Virus record (IMG/VR): IMGVR_UViG_3300000228_000009
Location: 1 to 59,124 of that record
Reading direction: 5' to 3' (one strand)
Source: a virus
Length of the DNA stretch: 59,124 nt
The first letter of the stretch is position 1. Each line of letters begins with the position of its first letter. This document shows, in pieces, positions 31,629-40,700 of the stretch. Under the pieces are notes generated by a model, which saw only the letters and a list, made by a program, of their open reading frames with translations, did not search any database and had not been told where the DNA came from. Made by a program: the position numbers and the translations under genes.

Positions 31629-32198
31629 ATGAATTTATCTTATGTAATTGAAGGCGAGGCAGCGGAAGAGAGAAGTTATGAAATTTTTAGTAGATTGTTG
31701 AAAGATCGTATTATTTATGTTCAAGGACAGTTCGAAGATTCTATGGCTAATAGAACAGTAGCACAGCTTCTTTATTTATCATCTCGAGATGCAGAAAAAC
31801 CTATATATATGTATATAAACTCACCTGGGGGTTCAATATCATCTATGTATGCTATAGTTGATTGTATGGATTATATTACTCCAGATGTTCATACTTTAGG
31901 TATAGGTAGTGTTTGTTCAGCAGGTAGTTTTCTTTTAGCCGCCGGAACAAAAAATCATCGAAAAATTCTTAAGAATACTTCTGTCATGATACATGAGTTA
32001 TCAAGCGGTGTTCAAGGTAAAGCTGGTGATATATTTAATGAAGTTAAGAACATGGAAAGACTTTATGAAAAGATGGCAAAACAATATGCTTCTTTTACTG
32101 GTAAATCCGTTGTAAAAATCAAAAAAGATATGCAACGAGACTTTTGGATGGATGCTAAAGAAGCTTTAGATTATGGTTTGGTGGATCAAATTATATAA
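31629..32198 (+). CDS. clpP: ClpP-like serine protease
   Basis: 189 residues, AAAGGAG upstream. Full ClpP layout: YINSPGGSI, catalytic Ser-97 in SVCSAGSFLLAAG, His-122 in MIHELSSGVQGKAGDI and Asp-171 in RDFWMDA, with the usual YGLVDQI end. The catalytic residues match the positions I recall for E. coli ClpP. No propeptide is evident. ClpP forms tetradecameric barrels that work with Clp ATPases. No ATPase is seen in the window, so it may use host ClpX/ClpA or serve in phage maturation. Confidence 0.9.
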   Translation: MNLSYVIEGEAAEERSYEIFSRLLKDRIIYVQGQFEDSMANRTVAQLLYLSSRDAEKPIYMYINSPGGSISSMYAIVDCMDYITPDVHTLGIGSVCSAGSFLLAAGTKNHRKILKNTSVMIHELSSGVQGKAGDIFNEVKNMERLYEKMAKQYASFTGKSVVKIKKDMQRDFWMDAKEALDYGLVDQII

Positions 32199-32239
32199 TA
32201 GTAATAAACAACAGTTAAAATTATACGTAGGAACATCAT

Positions 32240-32686
32240 ATGGAAATTAATATTGCATGTGTAAATATAGTTAAATTTTATGAAGGTTTTAGATCTAAAC
32301 CTTATTTAGATCCGGTTGGTATACCAACCATTGGGTATGGTTCCACTTATTATGAAAACTATACTAAAGTTACAATACAGGATCTACCTATAACGTCAGA
32401 AAGAGCTACACAGTTATTATTATATAACCTAAGTAAATTCGCTTCTGATATCACTGATATTGTTAAAGTGCCTTTAAATAATAATCAATTTAGTGCCTTA
32501 GTGAGTTTCTCATATAACGTAGGCTTAGGGGCATTTAAAAAATCAACATTATTAAAATTAGTCAACTCAGGTAATTTTATAGGTGCAGCTGAACAGTTTA
32601 TACGTTGGAACAAAGCAGGAGGAAAAGTATTACCTGGATTAACAAAGCGTAGAGAAGCAGAAAGAAATTTATGGCAAACCCCATAA
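32240..32686 (+). CDS. T4-type lysozyme (GH24 endolysin)
   Basis: 148 residues. Catalytic Glu-15 in KFYEGF, Asp-24 in YLDPVG and Thr-30 in PTIGYG have the same 9 and 6 spacing as E11-D20-T26 of T4 lysozyme. C-terminal LPGLTKRREAERNLW is the family hallmark. It hydrolyses the peptidoglycan glycan backbone. No signal peptide, so release depends on a holin. Confidence 0.9.
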   Translation: MEINIACVNIVKFYEGFRSKPYLDPVGIPTIGYGSTYYENYTKVTIQDLPITSERATQLLLYNLSKFASDITDIVKVPLNNNQFSALVSFSYNVGLGAFKKSTLLKLVNSGNFIGAAEQFIRWNKAGGKVLPGLTKRREAERNLWQTP

Positions 32687-32800
32687 AACTGTATTTTAAT
32701 AGAATTAAAGTGTGGTTAATGTAACCATACTTGTTTACAATGATTAAATTATATCTTTGTTTAGTCTTAATTTTAAAGTTTTTTAAATGAGGAGTATTAT

Positions 32801-33349
32801 ATGAATAATAGAGTTGAAGGTGTAGTAAAGTGGTTCATTAGCTGAGAGCCCTTTATACTGGTAACAGTATATCGAAACTCCTCTAATTGCTGGAACATCC
32901 TTATAGCCTAGTGAACTACAACGTAGATAAAAATATCAGACGTGAATGTTAAAAATTACTAGGATTGGACGATCAGCAGCTAAAGCCTTTTAAAATGGGT
33001 TAAGTTCAACGACCAGTCGTAAGACGTAGAGTAGAAGCTATTGCTACTTGAAATGGGGAGAATCCAAACATATTTGGATTTTGATATGGTCTTATCTTTA
33101 TGGAAACATAAAGCTATCTTAAGATAGAAATAATCAGTAGCGTGATTATTTAAAAACGTATAAGTTTCAGCCGACAGAGGGTATGGTTTTGCAGTAGTTA
33201 CTGGTGATAAGAAAGAGCAAGAATATTTTTTACACTTTTCTACAATTAATATGGATGGTTATAAAACTTTGAAAGCCAAACAAAAGATTTCATTTGTTTT
33301 AAAAGACACAGAAAAAGGTATACAAGCTACTGAAGTTGAGTTGCTATAA
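32801..33349 (+). CDS. Cold-shock protein, split by a group I intron
   Basis: Exon 1 is 32801-32834 and exon 2 is 33165-33349; joined they encode 72 residues, the normal length of a CspA-type protein. The junction restores VKWFSADRGYGFAV, matching the family's KWF...KGYGF (RNP1); EYFLHF is RNP2. The protein is a single OB fold that binds single-stranded nucleic acid and melts RNA structure. AGGAG precedes ATG. The stop overlaps the next start (TAATG). Read without splicing, the frame stops within a few codons of the intron start. Confidence 0.9.
32835..33164 (+). ncRNA. Group I intron in the cold-shock gene
   Basis: 330 bases without an endonuclease gene. P1: 5' exon AAAGTGGT pairs with intron GCCCTTT (one mismatch), placing the splice-site U-G pair after 32834. 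P10: 3' exon TTTCAG pairs with intron CTGAGA. The last intron base is G (33164). The core has GATCAGCAGCTAAAGCC and TTCAACGACC followed by AAGACGTAG, typical of group I P6-P7 regions. Confidence 0.85.
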
Positions 33350-33780
33350 TGTATTTAAGTGAAATAGTTTTAAGGAAACGTTATCTAGAGTATAAACTTG
33401 ATACTATAGACAAGTACATACATAATATATGCAACATGTGTACAAATACAAATACAAGTACAGATTTATTGACTGGTGCTATAAGTTACAAGTTTGATTT
33501 ATTAAGCAAAATAAGAAGTCATAACGTTCTTATTAGTAATTTAAATAAAGAAACTTTTATAAACGTTAGTGGTGTTGAATTAAGTGTATTCGAAGCAATG
33601 CATTTGTTGAAAACTTTAGAAAGTAAATTAGATACTTTTACAAAACTTATTAAATCAGAAGCAGCGTCTTCTTTAGATGCGCTGACTATTTTTAGTAAAA
33701 ATGACATCTTGTTCGATGAATATCAAAATATATATTTAACAGTATTACAAAGTGATTTAATTACAAAATGGGAAGGTTAG
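33349..33780 (+). CDS. Hypothetical helical protein, 143 aa
   Basis: Starts within the stop of the cold-shock gene (TAATG). Almost entirely helical by composition. No family recognised. Confidence 0.6.
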   Translation: MYLSEIVLRKRYLEYKLDTIDKYIHNICNMCTNTNTSTDLLTGAISYKFDLLSKIRSHNVLISNLNKETFINVSGVELSVFEAMHLLKTLESKLDTFTKLIKSEAASSLDALTIFSKNDILFDEYQNIYLTVLQSDLITKWEG

Positions 33781-33800
33781 AGCATTAAAGGAGATATTAC

Positions 33801-34403
33801 ATGTTATACGTTGTTTCTGGACAAGCAAGGTCGGGGAAGGATACATCAGTTGAAATTTTAAAAAATATTATTGAGTCAGATAATGAAACATGTGCTACAG
33901 TGGCATATGCTGATTTTTTAAAAGAAATTTTAGGTAAATGTTTTAATTTAACACATGAACAACTATATGGTAAATTAAAAGAAGTCCCTATAGAAGGTCT
34001 AAATAGAAATACTGGATCTTTTTTAGATAATAATGTTTGTTGGACTCCAAGAGAGTTGTTGCAATACCTTGGAACAGATGTTATGAGAAACATTGATCCA
34101 TATTGTTGGATTAATGTAGTTAAGAATTTTGTTGATACTAATAAAAATAATTACGATAATATAATTTTGAGCGACGCAAGATTTTCTAATGAAGTAGCTT
34201 GGGTGTTAGAACATGGAGGTATTCATATACATATACAAAAAACTTTCCGCGATAAAATAAATGGAAGCACACACTATTCTGAAACATCTTTACCTAATAT
34301 AGAAGAAAGTGACAATACTTTTATTATAAATAATGATGGTTCTTTAGATGACTTAACAATTAAACTTGAAAATATTTGGAGGAAACAAAATGGTAGAGTC
34401 TAA
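33801..34403 (+). CDS. Deoxynucleoside monophosphate kinase (T4 gp1-like)
   Basis: 200 residues, AAAGGAG upstream. P-loop GQARSGKDTS at residues 7-16, WTPRELLQYLGTDVMR, YCWINVV and SDARFSNEV follow the order in phage dNMP kinases. It phosphorylates dNMPs to dNDPs for phage DNA synthesis. Confidence 0.8.
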   Translation: MLYVVSGQARSGKDTSVEILKNIIESDNETCATVAYADFLKEILGKCFNLTHEQLYGKLKEVPIEGLNRNTGSFLDNNVCWTPRELLQYLGTDVMRNIDPYCWINVVKNFVDTNKNNYDNIILSDARFSNEVAWVLEHGGIHIHIQKTFRDKINGSTHYSETSLPNIEESDNTFIINNDGSLDDLTIKLENIWRKQNGRV

Positions 34404-34656
34404 TCACATGTTTGAATTTAACTCAAACGAAATTAAAAGTGTTAGTATTTATAAAAGTTCTGGAGATTATAATTATGCTACTGTAACTTTAAAAAGGGGA
34501 CAATCATATATTAGTATTAATTATGAGTGGCAGGGAGAAGTTACACCGGATTTTGTAATGGATATGGTAACTTACTTCAGTCCTGGAAAAGTTACTGCTA
34601 GTATTACAGACCAAGAAGTTATAGACTTTAAGAAACGTTTATCTGAGATTAAATAA
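34390..34656 (+). CDS. Hypothetical protein, 88 aa
   Basis: Start at ATG 34390 (MVESNHMFEF), with GGAGGAAAC upstream; it overlaps the kinase end by 14 bases. Strand-rich N-terminal half, helical end. No family recognised. Confidence 0.6.
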   Translation: MVESNHMFEFNSNEIKSVSIYKSSGDYNYATVTLKRGQSYISINYEWQGEVTPDFVMDMVTYFSPGKVTASITDQEVIDFKKRLSEIK

Positions 34657-34890
34657 ATGCCAATTTCTATTGATGAGTTTAGATATCCAAGATTTATTAA
34701 ATACGAAGAAAAGAAACCTTTTATAGAGGATGCTAAGGCTAAATTTATGGATGGTACGGTTTTTAATGGTCTTAGACGTTTTCAAAATGAAGAATTTCCA
34801 CAAGCAGGTTATAATCCTTTAGCTAATATTACAACAATCCTAAAAGTTAATCTAGATAAAGATGATTTAACTTTACCACCTACGGCTTAG
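34657..34890 (+). CDS. Hypothetical protein, 77 aa
   Basis: ATG directly follows the stop of the previous gene. Pro/Lys/Asp-rich with short strands. No family recognised. Confidence 0.55.
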   Translation: MPISIDEFRYPRFIKYEEKKPFIEDAKAKFMDGTVFNGLRRFQNEEFPQAGYNPLANITTILKVNLDKDDLTLPPTA

Positions 34891-34897
34891 GTGGTAA
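34873..34897 (+). terminator. Hairpin over the stop codon
   Basis: TTACCACCTA and TAGGTGGTAA arms (10 bp) with loop CGGCT, overlapping the TAG. No T-run, so it may be a processing or attenuation element. Confidence 0.5.
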
Positions 34898-34910
34898 CAT
34901 AATAATATAA

Positions 34911-35891
34911 ATGAGTAAGTCAAACAAGTTGTTTTTTACTGGTGTTATTAAACCAGCATTTAATATTAAAAATTACACACTTTTAATTAGTGCGAAAGAT
35001 TATAAAGAACAGTACCAAAGATTTTATTACATTTGTGATTCAGGTGTAATTCATGAGACATGTTGGAATAATGTAAGTAGAGGTACTTTTTGTAGATGTA
35101 AAACAAAATTAAAAGCTTACAAAGAACTAAAAACATATATCAAAAGTAAGTGTGGTAGGATTCTCAAACCGTGGTTTGAGTTTATTGATGTTGATACGCC
35201 TGTAAGATGCAAGTGTTCAAATAATCATATATTTAGTCTGTCATTGTCTGACGCAAGAACAGGTGTGTGGTGTAATAAATGTTTTCGTGATGAAAAAGCT
35301 GTTAGTAGGATTATTAAAAATAACATAGCTTTGTATGATACTTTACATACGAAGCTACAGGAATGTGGTGAGAAAACTTTTGCAATACATGAAAATAATT
35401 TAAAGTTACTAGGTGTTTCTTGTAAGAACTGTAATGTTATTTTTCACCCAGGCCGGAGAGCTTCTTATGAACGAATAAGGTCTGCTTTGTACAATGGCAC
35501 TGGAAATAATTATTTCTTTTGTTCAAGTGCTTGTAAATATAATAGTGTTTACTACAACCAATGCATAATGGACTTTTCTAAATTTGAAAAAAGTGTTTTA
35601 AAATTTATTAAAACTTTTTATAAGAGTAAAATTAAAAATCATGATAGGTCTGTAATAGTTAATCCTACAACAGATAAAGCACTTGAGTTAGATTTTTATT
35701 TTCCGCATATTAATAAAGCTATCGAATGTAATGGAAGTTATTGGCATGCATCAGAAGTAGTAAAAGAAAGAGATAAAATAAAATTAAAGCAATGTGAGCA
35801 AGCAGATATAAAATTGCTTGTAATTGATGAATACTTATGGTATAATGATACATTAAATCAACAAGTAGTTATTAAAAATTTTTTACAATAA
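34911..35891 (+). CDS. EDxHD (Vsr-like) homing endonuclease
   Basis: 326 residues. The C-terminal nuclease has E259 and D261 in ALELDFYFP, E272 in AIECNGSYWH and H279, the core of very-short-patch-repair-like EDxHD enzymes. The N-terminal region holds Cys-rich modules (CWNNV...CRC; CKC...CNKC; CKNC...CSSAC) shared with the endonucleases at 42732 and 49641. Free-standing between metabolic genes. No ribosome binding site, so weak expression is likely. Confidence 0.75.
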   Translation: MSKSNKLFFTGVIKPAFNIKNYTLLISAKDYKEQYQRFYYICDSGVIHETCWNNVSRGTFCRCKTKLKAYKELKTYIKSKCGRILKPWFEFIDVDTPVRCKCSNNHIFSLSLSDARTGVWCNKCFRDEKAVSRIIKNNIALYDTLHTKLQECGEKTFAIHENNLKLLGVSCKNCNVIFHPGRRASYERIRSALYNGTGNNYFFCSSACKYNSVYYNQCIMDFSKFEKSVLKFIKTFYKSKIKNHDRSVIVNPTTDKALELDFYFPHINKAIECNGSYWHASEVVKERDKIKLKQCEQADIKLLVIDEYLWYNDTLNQQVVIKNFLQ

Positions 35892-35905
35892 AAAGGAGTA
35901 GTATT

Positions 35906-36481
35906 ATGGAATTTTCTCCAGAAAAAAAACTTGAAACTTTTAAATCTGAGCTATCATTAATTTTTAATAAGAATATTAAAAGTTTTACTGAAGTTTGTGT
36001 TATGATGGCTCCAGATTATATTTTTTTCGCGGCGCCTGCCTCCTCATCAGGGAAATACCATCCTATTGACGAGCTATCAGGTTATGGTACAGTTATTCAT
36101 ACTAAGAGAGTTGTTACAGTAGCATACGAATTATGTAGAGGCTTAGGATGTGAACAAAATAGGGATCTAATAATCTCTGCTTGTATATTACATGACTTAC
36201 GAAAACAAGGTATTGAGCCAACAGGACATACTGTAAAATGGCACCCTGATCTTGGAGCAAAATTGGTAGAAGAAGTTTATGCAGATTTAAAGTTAATATC
36301 TTCGTCTGATTTTGAAATGATTAAAAATTGTGTAGGTTACCACTATGGACCATGGAGTATCAAACCCTGGTCTAAACCTTTAGACAAATATCTACCTGAA
36401 GAAATGTGCGTTTACTTGTCTGATTACATAGCAAGTAAAAAATCACTCACCGTTAAACAAGAGGATAGATTCGATGGTTAA
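35906..36481 (+). CDS. HD-domain phosphohydrolase
   Basis: 191 residues, AAAGGAG upstream. H65 (GTVIHTKR), H96-D97 in CILHDLRK, H113, H146 (VGYHYGPW) and D173 (LSDYIA) give the HD metal site. Likely acts on a nucleotide or phosphate ester; the substrate is unknown. Not closely similar to the HD protein at 5135. Confidence 0.8.
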   Translation: MEFSPEKKLETFKSELSLIFNKNIKSFTEVCVMMAPDYIFFAAPASSSGKYHPIDELSGYGTVIHTKRVVTVAYELCRGLGCEQNRDLIISACILHDLRKQGIEPTGHTVKWHPDLGAKLVEEVYADLKLISSSDFEMIKNCVGYHYGPWSIKPWSKPLDKYLPEEMCVYLSDYIASKKSLTVKQEDRFDG

Positions 36482-36812
36482 TGAGGTTTTTAAAAAAGAT
36501 CTAAGTAAATTTATGTCTGAGAGCACCGTTTCTTCTGAGCTTCCTGCTGGGGAAACACCAAGAAGGTATGAACCATCTTGTGGTGTAAAAGCACATAATA
36601 GTAGAATACACAAAGAAAGTAATTTTGCTGACAAATACAAAAACCTACCTTTTACATTCTCAAAGCCCAGTTTTGGTGAAGCAAATAAAAGAAGTGTTAT
36701 AAAGGTTTGTTCTAATTGTGAAACTTCTGTCTATGTACATTACAATGCAGTAGGTATTATTTGTAGAAATTGTGGTAAATACTCTTCTTTAAAGGAGATC
36801 CAAAGTGATTGA
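36474..36812 (+). CDS. Zinc-ribbon protein, 112 aa
   Basis: Overlaps the HD gene by 8 bases. Disordered N-terminal 60 residues, then CSNC...CRNC, a zinc ribbon at the C-terminus. Function unknown; nucleic acid contact is plausible. Confidence 0.6.
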   Translation: MVNEVFKKDLSKFMSESTVSSELPAGETPRRYEPSCGVKAHNSRIHKESNFADKYKNLPFTFSKPSFGEANKRSVIKVCSNCETSVYVHYNAVGIICRNCGKYSSLKEIQSD

Positions 36813-37281
36813 TACAATAAACACTACAAATATAAAAGGTAGAGGCCGCCCACTAGGGTTTAGACTTAGCGAGCTTAGTAAACAATCTATAAGTGATTCT
36901 AAAAAAGGACAACGTCATTCTGAAGAAACTAAAGAAAAAATATCTAAAACTTTAATGCAATACTTTAGAAATACGTATCCTCTGTCAGATGAACTTTATA
37001 TACAATATAAGTATGAAATTGATAATTATAGTGAAGTTAGAGAATGGTTCGATAGAGTGAGAACATCATATAATGAAACTAATAATATATGTACAGAAAG
37101 ATCTTTAAACTCAAAACGTTTTAGAGAAATATCTATAGAATATAATATAAGTATGGAAGATAATCCTAATTTAACTACAATATTAAACAGTCCAGAAGAT
37201 GTGTGTGATTTAAGAGAACAATGCGACGAACATGATTTAGATTTTGATGCTGTATGTGACGTATTAGGAGTAAAATTTTAA
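36805..37281 (+). CDS. NUMOD3-type DNA-binding protein, GTG start
   Basis: 158 residues. GTG start at 36805 with AAAGGAG seven bases upstream. Residues about 25-55 (ISDSKKGQRHSEETKEKISK) match the NUMOD3 DNA-binding helix, usually found at the end of GIY-YIG homing endonucleases, but no nuclease domain is present. Lying two genes before the terminase, it might be part of DNA recognition for packaging or a domesticated homing fragment. Confidence 0.55.
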   Translation: MIDTINTTNIKGRGRPLGFRLSELSKQSISDSKKGQRHSEETKEKISKTLMQYFRNTYPLSDELYIQYKYEIDNYSEVREWFDRVRTSYNETNNICTERSLNSKRFREISIEYNISMEDNPNLTTILNSPEDVCDLREQCDEHDLDFDAVCDVLGVKF

Positions 37282-37282
37282 T

Positions 37283-37783
37283 ATGGTAAGAACAGTAGGA
37301 AGACCAAAAAGCCCACCAAAAGCAAGGGAGATATTAACTGAAATACTCCCTATCAAAGATATGTTTTCTGAAGAAGAACTCCCTATCTATTATGGTTTAA
37401 TAGATATTTACCTTAAAGATTTTGATGAAGATGATTTAACATCAAGTGATATTGATGATATTATGACTTTAGCTAGTAATAAAATTATTGAAGTTCGCTT
37501 AATGAAATCAAGTAAAGATAATGCAAGTGATCACTTAAATTATTCTAGTTCTTTAGAAAAACTTAGAAAACAAAGTGATAAAATAAAAGACAATCTTGCC
37601 TCAAGAAGAAAAGACAGGGTAGACTTGAATGAATTTAGAGGTTTTTCTATAGTTGATCTAGCTGTAGGTTTTGATGATACTAAAAAGTTAAAATTAGAAC
37701 TACAAGCTAGAAAAATGAAAGAAGAACAAACTATTATAGAAGATGTACTTGAAGAGAATACTTGTAAGGATGATGTAGACTAG
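37283..37783 (+). CDS. Probable terminase small subunit
   Basis: 166 residues, one base before the terminase large subunit. Acidic N-terminal helices, then SSLEKLRKQSDKIKDNLASR and RRKDRVD, resembling phage small terminase subunits that recognise DNA and regulate the large subunit. The assignment relies heavily on position. Confidence 0.55.
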   Translation: MVRTVGRPKSPPKAREILTEILPIKDMFSEEELPIYYGLIDIYLKDFDEDDLTSSDIDDIMTLASNKIIEVRLMKSSKDNASDHLNYSSSLEKLRKQSDKIKDNLASRRKDRVDLNEFRGFSIVDLAVGFDDTKKLKLELQARKMKEEQTIIEDVLEENTCKDDVD

Positions 37784-37784
37784 T

Positions 37785-40700
37785 ATGTCTAAACTAACCA
37801 AAAACATGGATATTGTTTTACAACAAGGTCCAGAAATGATCGAGTTTTATAGAAACAATCCTTGTATTGCTGCATATGAATTACTTGGTGTAGATCTGGC
37901 TCCTGTACAACGTATAGTATTTGAGGCTATGTGGTTTAAGCCGTATGTACTGGCAATATGTTCTAGAGGTATGGGAAAAACCTTTTTGTCTGGGGTACTT
38001 GCATCATTACTAACTTTGTTATATCCTGGATATAGGGTGGGCCTGATAGCCCCTAGTTTCCGCCAGTGTTTATTAGTATCAGATACTAACGCTACTTTTT
38101 GGACATCCGATGGCTTAAGTGTAGCAGAGAATTTTTATAATGCTATTGAGTGTGGTACTACACATGTTCAGTCCTTGTACAATAATAACCTAATAGTAAA
38201 TAAGTGGAAAAACCCCAAAAGACCTTGTATAAAGATAGATACAGAACGTGGTTTTTCTGTTGGTGGTACATTGGATCATAGGTTACTAACAATAGACACA
38301 AACATGGATTTGGTTTACACTAATTTATCTGATATTACAAAAGACACTTATATAGCTATAAAAAAGGGTTTTAATTTATATGGTGATAGTATTAAACTTC
38401 CAGATGTTTTTATTGAAGAATCTTACAGGAACAAATGCTGTACGCTCCCTAAAACTATGACAAAAGATTTTGCTTATTGGCTAGGATTACTAATAGGTGA
38501 CGGTAGTATAGAATATAATGAGACTGCTGGAAAATATAGAGTATGTTTCTATAGCTCAGATTATGAGTTAACTGAAAGTTTTAAAAAAATAGGCACTAAA
38601 TTATTTGGTATTAATCCTTGGAAAGATGTTGATAGAAATGGTAATATTTCTTCTTGTTTTAATAACAAGAAAATGCTCAGGTTTTTACTAAGTTGTGGTT
38701 TAACCACAAATAACTCTCCACTAAAATATATACCTCATGTAATATGTAAAGCACCTAAAAGTTATATAGTAGAGTTTGTGGCAGGGTTGTTAGATACAGA
38801 CGGTAACGTTTCTCAATTTACAGACAATAATTACAAATGGATATCAATAGGTTTAACAACTTCATCAAAAAGGTTGGCAGAGGAGTATAAAGCAGTTTTA
38901 CTTAATATTGGCGTTATGTCATCTACTAGTATTGATGATAGGCTTGATAAAAATTATATAGTAGATCATATAGCAACTAAGAAGTATCTATCATATAATA
39001 TAACAGTTTCTGGTTTTGATGATATATGTACTTTTCACAAACATATTAAATTTAAGTTAAAAAGAAAACAAGAACTTATTGATGGGTACATAGAAAATAA
39101 GTCTTGTAAAATAAGTAATACTAATAAACTTCCTTATTCCTTACCATATTATAAAGAATTATTGATACATCTAAATACTACACATAGTAAGCTACTTACA
39201 GAAAATGAACTTATTTTAGCTCGTATGGGGATACGTTGTTGCCACAAAAATAAATCACAAAGTATCACATGTAAAAAACTACTTCAAGTGTTATCAATAT
39301 ATGATAAGTATAACTTACATCATACAGCTATTAGTAAAATAGAAAACTTATTAAACTTAAATTTATGTTTTGTTAAACCAAAAGAAATTACTAGTTTATT
39401 CGAAGAAACTATAGATATTGAAGTAGTTAACGAATCTTGTTATTTTAGTAGTGGTTTTATTAGTCATAACTCTAAAATGATATTTAATGAGGTTGAGAAA
39501 TTATATTCTAAATCACCTATATTACGCGAAGCAACAGAGAAGAGACCTATTCGTGGATCTGACACTTGTTACTTAAAATATAAATCTTCCGCAGGAACAA
39601 ACGGTTCCTTTATTGAAGCCCTCCCATTAGGAGCAGATGGGGCCAAAATTCGTGGTTCTCGTTTTTATTGTTTGTTGGTGGATGAGTTCGCACAAGTACC
39701 ATCAAAAATAATAGAAACAGTTCTAGCACCAATGAGTATTACTAAATTAGATCCTATGAATAAAGTACGGGAGTTGGAACGTAGAAAGTCTTTGATAGCG
39801 GCAGGTTTAGCATCAGGGGATGATTTTGAGGAAGATTCTGTGAATAAAATGATCGGGACTTCATCTGGTTACTACAAGTTTAATCATATGTATAAACGTA
39901 TGAAGGAGTATTGGAATCAGATAGATGCTGGATCACAGGATCATGCAGTTTTCCAGATACCTTATACAGCACTACCTGAAGGTTTCCTTGATCCTAAGAA
40001 TATAGAAAATGCTGAAAGGGTTATGTCAAGTCATGAGTTTGCTATGGAGTATTTGGGAGCCATGGTGAGTGACTCAGAAGGTTTTTTTAAAGCGTCTGTT
40101 TTAGAAAAATGTACAACTTCCGATCATTCTTTAGAATTATCAGGAGAAAAAGAAGTTAGTTATATTATTGGTATAGATCCTAACCAAGGTGGTAAAGCTA
40201 AATGTGGTGTTGTAATAATTAGGCTCGGAAGACCAAATAAGATAGTAAGAGTTTTAGCTCTTGATGGTAAAACTACACAAGACATAACAACGTCTCTTCA
40301 GGATTTATGTAATTCTTACAATGTTATAAGGGTGTTCATGGATAGGGGCGGCGGCGGAAAGGCAGTATCTGATTTGCTGGCTGAAGGATATAATAATTCG
40401 GAACCTATATTAAATATAAACGACAAAGACAACTTAAAGATTAAAGGTAGACGTATACTAGATCTCATAGCTTTTAGTACTTCATGGATCGCCGACGCAA
40501 ATTTCGCAGCATTATCTTTATTTGAAGACACTAATCTTATGTTTCCACAGGTACCTTTATATAATGTTGATGATAAAGTACAAGATGTTATTTATAATAA
40601 TTATGACCTTATATATGAATTAAAAAGACAGTGTTTAAACATTGTTGTTACACAAACTTCTGGTGGGGCTTTACATTTTGATACACCTAAAAAAGGACAA

